From Tricholoma matsutake (taxonomy: Eukaryota; Basidiomycota; Agaricomycetes; Agaricales; Tricholomataceae): a stretch of DNA of 64,000 nucleotides. The position numbers and the translations under genes were made by a program. Of this stretch, positions 21,913 through 33,185 are shown piece after piece. Positions within the stretch are counted from its first letter, which is position 1. Each line of letters starts with the position of its first letter. Below the pieces are notes generated by a model. The model worked only from the letters and a program-made list of their open reading frames with translations. It had not been told where the DNA came from and made no database searches. The stretch lies in NCBI GenBank assembly GCA_026075535.2, contig AP026542.1, forward strand, positions 4,526,001 to 4,590,000. Reading direction: 5' to 3'.

Positions 21913-22366
21913 AACACAACTCACAATTTTTCCTGAACCAGGGATCACCAAACTTCTTTCCTGTATCAGGATGCCAGTGTTAGAGCAAATCTGTATTGTC
22001 TACCTGGGGTGGTGTACAAGAAAGATGCAGAAGAGGATCAAAGAGGAGGAACAGAAACAGGAGGGTGAGGAGGAAGAGACTAGTGGTGAAACTAGTGACC
22101 GCGAACCCCAGGGCTTCACCAGCACTCTTGACATGGCTGCCAATGTGTTTGCACTAGGTTTGCACCAGGTTGATGGGCATGCCACTACCAATGAAGATGA
22201 ATTGGGTTCGGAAGAGGTGGTCATAATAGGACAGGAGCTCACCAAATGCTATCATGTGGAAAGGTGGAAGATTATGCAACAGTTTGCTGGTGTGCTGGTG
22301 ACGTGTGCAAAGAGCTATGTATTACCAGACAGGAACTATTTTGATAGCACACCCAACTTTCTTTAG
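21913..22366 (+). pseudogene. F-box/LRR gene, last piece (C-terminus)
   Basis: Starting at the second AACACAAC copy, the frame continues the interrupted sentence: upstream VNWPSLTQ, then downstream LTIFPEPGITKLLSCIRM and PVLEQICIVYLG. It goes on through a charged stretch rich in Glu/Lys (EEEQKQEGEEEE) to TYHVERWK-like sequence (KCYHVERWKIMQQF) and a stop at 22366. That the two sides join in one frame once one duplication is discounted shows the hAT-like element came in after the coding sequence was established. No stop breaks this last piece. Confidence 0.75.
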
Positions 22367-22629
22367 AATCAGCAAACTATATATAGATATTTCCTGCTAA
22401 ACTGTAGATCCTTAAATATGTAGCTTTCTTGTTTGAATCGAATCATATATTCTCCAGCACACTTAATCTCTTAAGTTCATGAAATGAGCAAGGACTCAAG
22501 TCAATGGAAGAAGGATGAGGATGTGCATTCATTACATAAGTTACATAAGCAATTACCATATGCAGAACACATCACGGCACTTACCACAATTTATTCCCAT
22601 GCTACCTCAGTTCAACAGGGAATTATAAC
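22367..22629. other. Spacer, no gene seen
   Basis: This gap lies between the end of the F-box gene and the next Ty3 fragment. It is AT-rich with no coding signal and may include the F-box 3' untranslated region. Confidence 0.4.
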
Positions 22630-23741
22630 CTTGTTCTATAAATAGAACTTGGAACTGCAAAAATGGACTAATTGTTTCTGACCATGACAAACTCTTCATG
22701 TCCAAATTCTGGACTGCACTTCACAAACTGACTGGCATCAAATTAAAGATGTCCTCCATGTACCACCCACAAATGGATGGTGCAAGTGAAAGAACAAATA
22801 AGACCATAAATCAGGCTCTTCAATATCATGTGGCATAGAATCAGAGAGGCTGGGCATGGGTGCTCCCACATGTGTGTTTTGACCTGATGAATACTGTGAA
22901 CAAATCAACTGGTTTCTCCCCATTCCAACTCTGACTGGGTCAAAGTCCTCACCTGATTCCCCCCTTAATTGCACCAATTGTAACAACACCCCCAGAAGAA
23001 CAACATGTGAGGGAACTCATTGACAGATTGCAACAAGATGTCTTTGATGCACAGGATAGCCCTCTGAAGGCTAAGGTGACTCAAGCTGCTTATGCCAACC
23101 TCACCCATGGTGACAACCTTGAACTCAACATCAGGGATCACATCATGTTGTCCACCTAGAACAGGCGACAACAATATGCAGTTAAAGGTGAAAAGTGAGT
23201 TGCTAAATTTATACCCAGGTTCAATGGGCCTTATTTCATCACAGACATTAACCATGAGGTGTCCATGGTAACTCTTGACCTGCTGCCCTCCTCAAATGTA
23301 TATCCTACATTCCACACTGGAGAAGTGGTGCCCTTCAATGAAAATGACTGGTTGCTTTTCCCTTCCTGTGAACTGGCATGCCCAGCGCTATTGTCACTGA
23401 AGATGGTGTGCAAGAATACTATGTGGAGAAGATCATCAATGTGTGAAAACATGGACATGGCATGCAATTGCCAATACCTCATTCAATGGCTAGAGTATGG
23501 ACCCAAAGAAGATGAGTGGCTTCCTGGATCAGAACTTGCAGACAATAAAGTGTTGTATGACTGGTTGGCAGGAAGACAGTGAGGGCATCATGTCCAGTTT
23601 GCTTTCATCACATCTCTGCTGCTGGTAGCTTTTTCCTCAGGGGTTTTTGACACACTCAATGAGCAGTTTTTACATTACACTTACTTACATTCCTCTTTTC
23701 TCTGTTGTTTCACTGAGGTTGCAGAATTTTTCAGAGGGGGG
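22630..23741 (+). pseudogene. Ty3 integrase/chromodomain fragment, different subfamily
   Basis: The reading starts in the integrase core at [20 protein letters not shown] (active copies have SDRDxxF), then [20 protein letters not shown] (usual HPQTDG). It goes on through LIDRLQQDVFDAQDSPLKAK to PRFNGPYFITDINHE. A chromodomain follows in two frames: PIVTEDGVQEYYVEKIIN near 23380 and YLIQWLEYGPKEDEWLPGSE near 23475. Several stops and a frameshift make it inactive. It is clearly different in sequence from the complete element at 13-19 kb. The 5' part of the element is absent. Confidence 0.8.
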
Positions 23742-24060
23742 TGTAATCCTGGAGCTTACTCATCTGTTACTCATATTTTGACACCTATCATATTCCCCGA
23801 TATATGTATACCTACTAACTTGTCAATGTCATCATCCTTCCTTGAATCCTTCTTCTTTCTCTTTCCCTCTTACATTCACTACATTCACCACTGTAGCTTT
23901 CCTGTACCTTCTCACTTTGTTATATACTCTGGTCCTATTCTGTTCTGGCTGAGCCAGTGAAACTTAACTCCATTTGAGGTAAGCTTACACAAAGGAGATG
24001 ATCTAATTTCTTAGTGCTCACTCATGTTGTACATATGAAACTTTAAATAAATGAAACTTG
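23742..24060 (+). repeat. Probable LTR start of the third Ty3 element
   Basis: The sequence TGTAATCCTGGAGCTTAC follows the purine tract TCAGAGGGGGG (23731-23741), the expected place for a 3' LTR. The right boundary is not clear, and 24060 is a guess. No second LTR copy is in the window to confirm it. Confidence 0.45.
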
Positions 24061-26104
24061 TCTCTAGCACTTAAGGGTTCTTCAAGTTTGGCCTTGCTGG
24101 TTAATAGTCCTCTAATTAGATTTGAGATTGCTATCATGGATGTCTATCATAATAGGTAAACTGTGTAACCATCTATATACTATATAACTACTGTGTAACC
24201 TTGAGGCCCAGAAGTTCTCCGAGAAGTCTTGCAAATGAATTGCTTCGGTTCCCCTCAAGCCCTACTTATACATAAACAAATACATATACAGTATAAAGTG
24301 TATAAGATAGTTATTTGGAGCCTTAATTTTTATCTGATATCCTATCGCCAACCTAACTTATCGGATCGGCATCTTCCACTACCAGTTAGTATTATATTAC
24401 TTTCTGCTATCCGATTTGTCGGATCCTCGCATCTATATATATACCAAATGAAACGCTCAACAACCCTGCTCCAACTTGAACCGGTTTCATTACATATACT
24501 TGTGAGGTGCAGACTACGTCACACCGTACGGCCATCGTGATTCGGACCGCAGAAGGCTATGGCATTGACAAACAGCACGGCCATCGGCGCAAGTCAGCCG
24601 ATGTTAACATGCAAAATAAGTAAGTAGTGTCCGTGTGATACCATGACGGACTCACAAGCGCAGACGAGTCTGACTCAATACATTTGAAGTTTGTTCGATT
24701 TAACCGCGCCAACTCAATCATCCGTAGGACCTATGCGTAAAAAGTTAACTCACTGATACGAACTTGGCAATGCGCTTGCGACCGAAATCAACGAAATAGC
24801 TGCTAAGCCTTGGTCATCGACTGCGACTACTTCTGTCTCTGGTTTTGTTCCTCAGTCATCGCGGTGTTTGTCACGACTGGCACACAAGGATGTGAAATCA
24901 CTACTGGCGTCATTAAGAATGGGAAATGCCGCAGTCTCCAGGCTGTTCACCCCCTGGTTACTTCCGCCAGGAACGGCAGTGAGCGCGAGTCACCAGGAGT
25001 CACCAACTAGATGCCTCAGGGCAAGGTGACAAGAAGCGAATTCCTGATTTTTAAGCTCGACATCTGCCATTACGGTGACATCAGGCCAAGTCGATGATCC
25101 CTCACATGTGGTAAGGTGAGTAAAACAGGCTCTTCCGGACCCGTCCCTTGGTGAAGCGATGACGGTCCTGGTGTCGTGCTTCCGTTAGGGGACACAGAAC
25201 ATGTCGGAACGCCGTGTGTCGCTACCGTCTCCACGTGGACATCTTCGCCTGTCACCTCGGAGCAAAAGCGGCTTCCGGTATGCCAGGTAGAGAAGGGACG
25301 CGAGGCTCGGTGGAGTTGGAACAACGTTTAAGCGCAGTGATGCAAAGGTTAAGGGGAGCTCAGGAAAAGTATCGAGATAAAATGCCCTGATGCTCCTTGT
25401 CCAGGTAAGTAGGAAGTCTGCGAAGGACTCAAACTAGATGCTGATGGCTTTTCTCTACAGTGCTTTGACCAGTCAATGTTGACAGTACTTGCTTAGGCTA
25501 TCCAATATGGTGTGGTGCAGGACATGCCACGTGAAATTTACAGAGTCGCTATGTGGATCTTTCAAGTTGCATCAGTGCTAGAACGAGAAGTATGTCCTCT
25601 GTAATAGCAGTTGGCAGGGGCAATACAACGCCTGGTTCAATGGCACAACTGTGACCCAGGCACATCGAGACGTTTCTTCCAAGTCGAACGCTTGACTTAC
25701 TAAGGCAGTTCGGAGAATGGCTACTTGAACTTCAGGCCCTTCATAAGACTCACCCTCTGTTAATGAAACACTGGAGTCTATGTAGTGAAACATGCAAAGT
25801 CAAAGTCGAGCCAGAGTTTGGTCCATTGGTCGATATGATATTCACTATACCGTATATCACACTGATAGATGATCTGGGGGTTCGTTTCAACGTATGTCGG
25901 TAGAAGAATAGAAGGCCTGGCAGTCAAACCACAATGCGACGTTGAGGCAGAGCGGGAATGTGCCGAGAACGCCGCCCGTGACGAAGCCGCCCGCCGAAAG
26001 GGGTTCAGATTCCAACCACTCACTGCTGAAGCGCTGCTGGCTCTCACACTACCTCTTTCCTCGCTTAACTCACATCTTACCCGTTCTCCGTCGTATCTCG
26101 AGCA
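24061..26104. other. Island edge and MADS gene upstream region, no gene recognised
   Basis: Short open frames exist (24229-24540, 24810-25010, 25070-25324), but none shows conserved segments. ACCATCTATATACT near 24170 repeats a motif near 8555. The last ~250 bases hold an 84-codon upstream frame (25869-26123) that overlaps the MADS start codon in another frame. Confidence 0.45.
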
Positions 26105-28147
26105 ATGGGTAGGAGAAAAATAGAGATACAGCCTATAACTGTAAGTCTCGTTCATGTCATCCGTTATCCACATGATATTGCCGTCCTTTGTTTTCATTAC
26201 CCGCTTCATTTACCTTTTGTGCAAGAATCAGACTAACCTGACTCGTTTGATTCATATAGCATGAACGCAATCGTTCGGTTACCTTCCAAAAGGTACCATC
26301 TCCCTGTGCTATTTACATGTTATATGAGGCTATTTTTGACACTGTCTTGGCATTTTCGCTCTTTTTTTACCCGCCTGTCGTCTTCTAGCGCAAGAATGGT
26401 CTCTTCAAGAAAGCCTATGAGCTTGGTGTCCTCTGCTCGGTCGATGTGGCTGTCATCCTTTTCGGTTCGAGTTCATTTCGTCCCAGACCTCGTGCTCTCC
26501 CCAGCTAATATTGTTCTATTTTTATCGCCTTTCATCATCGTGCAGAACAACGTCCAGGACATTCGCCGAAGTTGTACCAGTATGGCTCATCCAACATCCA
26601 CGATATCGTCCAGCGCCAGTTGCGTGTACGTGCCATGTACTCATCCTCCCGTGTCTCATCCTGATTTCGTATAGCACGATGGTGAAGTCGACACTCGAGG
26701 CCCTGGAGAGTTTATGGGGGGCGCTGCGGGCGGGAAGAACGATGATGATGATGATGGAGATGAAGGAGAGGGCGATGGAGACGGTGAGGACGATGGGGAA
26801 GATGTAGGACCACCTCCGACTAAGGTTTCCACTCGTTCCAAGCGAAGAGGTGATGGACAACTCAAGCCCATTGCCAGTGGAATGATGCAGGCAGACGTAA
26901 GTCGCTGTCATATTTATGTTACCCTCAATCCTAATCATTTCTTTCAACCCTAGCTGGACTACCGAATGTCATCCGTCCCCTCGCACATGCCCCTTGGCCC
27001 ACCGCAACCCCATCTGCCTCCTGCACCACACTCAACGTTCGGTCTCTCTGCCTCCATGCACCACCACCACCAGCGGCAACAACATCCTATCTCAAGCGAC
27101 CGGCTTCGCCCTATGGACCAATATCAGGACAGTCAACAGCAGAGCAAGCGCCCGCGCCTTGATGTCTTGACCGTACCCCAGCAGCAACAACATCACCAGC
27201 ACTATGGCAATCGAGGAGGATCCCAGCCATCTCCATCTGTGTCTAGCCCTGTCAATCCGGGCAGAGGTGGGGAGTACGGTTACCACCCCTCACCTTCACA
27301 GTTCCAAGGACCGCCGTCCTCTCACCAATACCCGCCTCAATATGCTTTCTCACCTGGTGGTCCGCTCTCTTCCCATTCTCATCCATACCCTGTCAGTTCA
27401 CCTGGCCCGCCACCATCCTTTATATCCCTCAACCCTCAGCCTCAAGCAGAGTACTCATTCCCACCGCCCCCGCCTCCTGGTTCTGTTCTGCCGTCCTCTT
27501 CCTCTGCTGTAGGCAGATCCGGGTCAAGGAGGGATTCCAGTGCCTCGTACCCCACTACAAGGCCAGGTGGAGGGGCCTATGGGAACGAAAATGGAAACCA
27601 AAACGCTAACGGGATGTATGTTCCCACCCCGGGATCTGGATCAGGGCAAGGTGGAGGCGCAGATCCGAGCCAACAAAATACAGGTGAACTACTTGCCGAC
27701 ATTTTCAGTACTTCATCTGCTGTCCGCGGACGCGGAGCCGACCAAATGGATTGGCCTGTGCATGGACAATCTTCGTCGGGTGGCGGTAGGGTTGAGAGTG
27801 GAGAAGTTACTCCTGCATCCGCTCACGAAGAAGATCCACCTGTCGGGAATAACCCCAATACACCTGGAGTTTGGCTGGACTTCTTATCGACACCTGCCGC
27901 CGGAGTTTCGTCGCCTACGTCAGCGAATGACAACGGAAATGTTTCTCATCCAAACGTAATATCCTCGGCGTCGACACCTGCTGCACAAGCACAGACTCCA
28001 GTCGTAGAAGACAACGCTGGTGAAGCTAGTGCTTCGACTACTGGTCCGGGACTTAGGCTCTATGGGATGGAGCCTGGAGACCGTGAAAATGCAGCCCCCC
28101 CCGATGCAGAAGAAATAGAGGAGCAACAGGAATCAGGGGATGACTAA
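26105..28147 (+). CDS. MADS-box transcription factor, MEF2/Rlm1 type
   Basis: Six exons can be read: 26105-26140, 26260-26292, 26389-26464, 26546-26625, 26675-26896, 26954-28147, all with GT-AG introns. They give the MADS domain [47 protein letters not shown], followed by the MEF2-type extension with [19 protein letters not shown]. The [11 protein letters not shown] start and the second region place it in the SRF/MEF2 type II group, nearest yeast Rlm1/Smp1. In yeast, Rlm1 responds to cell-wall stress through the Slt2 MAP kinase. After the DNA-binding part come an acidic Asp/Glu/Gly run (near 26740-26810) and a ~390-residue Pro/Ser/Gln/His-rich tail, probably a transcription-activating region. 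There are several SP/TP sites, possible MAP kinase targets. Confidence 0.93.
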
Positions 28148-28451
28148 GGACATTGCCTTGTGACAAAGAAAACTTCACTCTCCACTTACCTTGCGGGCCT
28201 TTGACACTATACTTTCACTTCTTTATGTAATTTCGTGTTGTCTTTCGTTCTGTGGTATTCATGTTCAATTTGTAAGTATGTATATCTGAGCACGAACTCA
28301 GGATCATAGCGCCGTACGAGGTAATAGTGCTGCAGGTTGGCTGCAGGTGAAAAAACACGGTGATTCATGCCGCGGCATCGTGGCAGCTAACAGTTTAATA
28401 CTAACCTGGGTTCATGACAGTCCCACATCATGTACGGGTGTACATAGTAAC
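28148..28451. other. 3' flank of MADS gene
   Basis: No gene is seen. It likely contains the 3' untranslated region. Confidence 0.45.
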
Positions 28452-28794
28452 ATACTATCCCGGGTGTTGCAAAGTCACCTATTAGTGTTGCAAAATGGCC
28501 TCGTAAAGCAACAACACAACCTCAAGGCTTCTGGATCAGATGTATTTATGCATAATAGATAGACTTATCTTTTATTTTGGAAGATTGTGTTGAGTAGCAC
28601 GCTGTGATAAAATTTGCAATACTAGGTGAATTCGTTGTCTGCCATCTTTCTTTACATCAACACAATATAAGATAAGACAACAAAGACTTGAAGCTGACAT
28701 TGTAGGCTACCTTTGATCCTCTTACATCAAGAGATTTGAAGGAGCCATTGTGGAGATACAAAAAACTTTGCAACACCCGGCCCATGATAGTATT
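28452..28794. repeat. Small inverted-repeat (MITE-like) element
   Basis: CCGGGTGTTGCAAAGT (28460-28475) is mirrored by ACTTTGCAACACCCGG (28765-28780), and just outside these lie ATACTATC and GATAGTAT. The body is ~340 bases with no coding sequence. The ends pair imperfectly because of a few inserted bases, and no target duplication is certain. Confidence 0.6.
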
Positions 28795-30116
28795 GTAAGT
28801 AACAACTGAGTGATGGCAGATGCTCCGTTGACTGGCCTGATGCGTTCAACGCTGCGTTTGTTCCTATTTCATCATAACTCCATTCTTTGTTTGACACTTG
28901 ACCCGTCAAGTTTTCAAAATAGGAGTGCTCAACTTCGTGGCGATGGGGGGTTTTTCAGATCGCGTCGTGGTGAATGTTGCCGACGTCAGTGTTGTGCAGA
29001 AAGTAAGATTCCGAGTACCCCTTATTCATTCTTGTATATTCCTTGCCGTTGTCACCTTTTCCCCCACCAGAATCCATAATAGACTCCAGAGTCCACGCTT
29101 ACCTTGTGAATGGCGAGTCACCACGCTTTTACGACCGAGCGCGTTTCCACCGTGATTCTGTCACACGCACGGTTCCCTCTAACTTGAAGTTCTCGCGGAA
29201 TTCTCTACAGATCCGTGCGACACCACCATTGCTGAGTGTAGGTTAACTACATGCTCGAAAGATCATGAGGATCCTCGACATGCTTCTCTTCCCCATCCGC
29301 AGTTATTTATTTAGATAGAACTGACGCCCAAGGTCTGCTCCATCGCGTCTTTCCTTCACATGAAGACCCTATCTCTATGAGCAGTTTGACGAGCACCCAC
29401 TCAAAATTATCCATCCGTTTAGCGTACCCTCATCTCCTCTCTAGCCCACAACCCACAGAACAACTCGGATTCTGGATCATCACCTTTCGCTTCTTGACCG
29501 TGGCTCCTCTCTTGACCAGGAACGAAACCAAGACCCAACCCTGAAAGACTCGAGAAGCTCATATGCCTCAGTCCATCATACTGTATACAAACCCGCTTGA
29601 AAGCCTGCAGCACCAAAACATGGTTGACAGTATAAAGCACAGAAATGGGGAACGGTTATCACATAGAACAAGAAAAATGTAGAAGTCGAAAACAATACCA
29701 AAAAAAAAAAAAAAGAATGATCGACTTGCTATGACTATGCACGATCAGATGGAACTCTTAACGTATCCACATGACTTGCCACTCGGAAATAGCTCATGAT
29801 CATGCGGTGTCCTTAACAGCTTGTAGTCTTTCATTGTAGGTAATCTGTTGCTGAAGTGTCCTATCTGATCCCACATAGTCATATAGGCAAGTCCATTATG
29901 TTTCCTTTTCGACTTCTTGGTAACCGTTCACATTATTGTGCTTTGTATACAAATTTTCGGCTGTGAACAAGCCTGTTATTCTTCCGTCGGTATAGCCCTC
30001 CTTCCGTCACATGTTTCGGCGCTCCATACTTTCATGTTTGTACGCAATAATTCTACTCGCCCTCTCAATTATTCTAGGTTTCCACCTTGCGCCCGACAAT
30101 AACTGTACCTCTATAG
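28795..30116. other. Intergenic, no gene supported
   Basis: A run of A occurs at 29701-29714. An open frame at 28898-29246 starts with MGGFSDRVVVNV, but no consistent splicing extends it. The region must hold the 5' end of the next gene. Confidence 0.4.
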
Positions 30117-32848
30117 GAACTGTGCGATACCGAAGGAGCAACATTCAACCTACAAATAACCGACCAGCAAGTAGTCAACCTACAAGCAATCTATCGGTCA
30201 GCGATCTCTCAGCAAGCTTATGCCTCCCACATGTTAGTGCTTCGTTGTCAGCAATCTATGGCACATAGTGATACATTGAATATAAAGCCCTGTTCCATGC
30301 ATTTCCAGCTTACCAGCAGAGTTCCTCAAACCAATGGAGTACGAATCCAGATGGTACTGCGATGGACGAAGATATGCCCTTGTTTTCCGGGGACGACATG
30401 GAAACATCAACATTTAACATCTCTGGATATGCCGTAGCACGTCCTACGGCTCTGGTTTGTGACCCACAGATTGCGCTGCCTGTGACCTCGGTATCGACAC
30501 CGGATGCTCAGTCCTTCAGGACGTCTCCTTTTCAAGAGTCAGATGCAACTGCTATGCAAGAGGATACATGGCCACTGCAAATAGCTAACAATAACGTCGT
30601 TTTACCGGCAGCTGGATATGCATTGTCATCCATCGGACAAGTGTTATCCGCGGGATCTTGCGCTACAGGTCAAACCCTGACTAACCCTCCAGGTCAACTA
30701 TCTGCAAATGGTTTGGCCACCACACTACAAGTTTCGGTCCAGCCCCAAATAATAACTGCGGATGCTGGATCGGACATCGGAACACCAGGAGAAGAAGTAG
30801 CGAGTGATGATGGCGCACCGGCTTCGCCATCACGACCGACCGTCCTGAGGAAGTCTGTAAAAGCTCTGACTAGGCACTGTAGGTCTAGCCCAAATCGGAG
30901 ACCAACCTCATTGATGCCTCTACCTGCCGATTTGGAAGCTCTTAAACATACACTGGATGATGATCTAGGTCGGGACTATTGGATGGCGGAGCTTGGGCGC
31001 ATACCATTCGATGGTGTCTTGACACCGCTGCAAACCATACCTAGAGGATCTGTACCAGACGATTCAATCTTAATGCAAACATTGCCGAAAGTCCCACTGT
31101 CTGTGGTCTATTCCCCTGATCCAGCCAAATCTGATCAGTCAGTTGCTTTACCTGCCAGAGATTTCAATGTGCATGTCGATCGTGATGCTGCCAAGCAGAC
31201 GTCAACGCCTCCTGCAATAAGTTCGGTTCTCCCGTCCTGCTCTTTATATACCGAAGCAAAGATCGGTATCAAATCAAATCAATCAGTCAGAGGTGTGGCT
31301 TGTAACGGGAATCCAACGCCACATGAATCAGACTTGCCGAACCAGTGTCCTCCGACAACATTGCAGGCAAGCGCTGAGTTAACTTTTCCATCAGCGAATT
31401 CCACTGCTGTCCCTGTAAGTACTACTACCAGACCGACACGCAAGGAGAGCCCAGCCATCATACCACCGTACGGCCTGATGTCCCGAAACACGGTATCGTC
31501 GTCTAATCAGGCAGGTTATAATAATCCGCGTTCCCCAATAAATGGATCCTCTGGCGCAGGCGAAAGCAAGACCTTGACAAGTCCAATGCTGTCTACCATT
31601 GATCTAATTGATCTAACTTCAGAGACACAACTACCATCCAGGAGAGCATCTGAATCTCAGAAGTTGCGAAATAAATTTGAACCGGCCCCGTTACTCAAGC
31701 AAGTCACTGTCCTCCGCAGAGAAGCGACGAAAATGCCCTGGACGCCCTCCGAGTCCCTGAAGCAAGTAACTGCAAAAGAGAGCAGCCTAGTAGATGTCGA
31801 CCTCGATTCATGCCTAATATCTACACCCTGGTCGTCGCATGCCCTCCTGTCACCACTGGATGATTTAAATACGATACCTCGACCGTTGAGTCTGCCGAAA
31901 TTTGTCAAGGACATTTCCCTTTCCCCGATGCCTGCTAAGCAATACCCTGATCCGATTCCGAACGTGGCATCCACGGTTCCGAGTGACTCAAGACAAAAGA
32001 AGCGCTCTACGTCTCTTGGCGCTGGTCACGAACAGGAATCTACTGATAATCCTCCACCAAACGTGCTAGGGTTGTCTCCGCAATTGAAATGTGGGAAGCT
32101 TCGCTCAGCGTTGGACTTGACGGTGACTTGGGAAATACAAGGATCGACAGCTCCGTGGTACGTGCGGCGGACGGAGCAACTCACAAGGGAGGTCAGTAAG
32201 GGCATAGAGAATTGTTACCACGTCACGATGGAATTGATTCAGGTATGAGAATATCAAGTGTAGAACAGCAAGGCTGACTCATTACCTGTAGCGCTTCAAG
32301 CAGTCGTTGCTGAAATTAGACTTGCTTATTTTCCAGCACGATGCGCTGTGTGACGTCTTACGCGAACTGCACAGAACTGCGGAGGAGACACATAAATGTC
32401 GTGGCGGCTGTAGGGTTTGGCACAAGAACCATAATAAACAACTGAAAAAGCTTAAAGAGTACGTTTTCCTAAAAGAAAGATCTGCATTGCACTCATCTAA
32501 TTTTTCTAGTCGCGTCGACATGTATACTGTACTCATTACATCTCCAATCAGCCCGAGCAAACGTGTGCAGAAAACGTCTCATTTTCTGTACAAGCTCAGG
32601 CAATGGGTAGAAACACTCCAGGTACGCAAGTTTTCGCTCGTGTGGCACCTTTAACGATATTTTCTCAGACATCCTTGCGTACATCGGTAGAACCATCCGA
32701 AGCTGTGAAGCCCAAACCACGCGGAGAGAGTGATGAAAGCTGCGACTCTATGCGAAGGTCGAATCAGAAGCAATTCGACAGGCAACATCCAACATGCTTT
32801 CTGGTCGCAAAAGAGCCCGATACCTTGAAATCGTACTTTGTTGTATAA
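30117..32848 (+). CDS. Unknown disordered protein; 5' end unresolved
   Basis: An acceptor CTCTATAG before 30117 opens ELCDTEGATFNLQITDQQVV and AIYRSAISQQAYASHM. An intron at 30269-30309 joins this to TYQQSSSNQWSTNPDGTAMD and a long exon to about 32242. Further introns lie at about 32243-32291, 32459-32508 and 32622-32668, and the frame stops at 32848. The first exon and start codon are not identified. The long middle part is Ser/Pro/Thr-rich and looks disordered, with one acidic DDDLGRDYWMAEL patch. The C-terminal part (TWEIQGSTAPWYVRR, ELIQRFKQSLLKLDLLIFQ, CRGGCRVWHKNH) looks folded, helical and better conserved. I do not recognise the family. The starting Met at 30362 is only the first ATG of the long exon. 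Confidence 0.6.
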
Positions 32849-33185
32849 ATGTAATAGAACGCAGCACTAGCCACGAGTATAGGCCGCTGCCATGTAATGT
32901 AGTGATACTGACAGCAAATGGCTGAGTGTGAAAAATTCACCAAGTTCGTCGAGCCTTGAGTCTACTAGTGTTAATTTTTCATTTCGGTCTTCATCGATAT
33001 CTACAGCATTCCCATTCTTGAGACCCACTATTCGTGGCAACTTGGTTTCTTGCGGGGCCTTGCGGTCCATTTACATGTTCCAAAAGAGCGTGCAAACTCG
33101 TCCGTCGAAGAACCATCTGCCTCTCATCTCTATATCGGCAGAAGATCAGTTTCACCGTAACATAATCAGCCTCATTCGATCCACT

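Noticed and set aside
28898..29246. Possible small two-exon gene starting MGGFSDRVV
   Set aside because: The apparent donor and acceptor give a stop at once in the required phase, and no homologous family is known to me.
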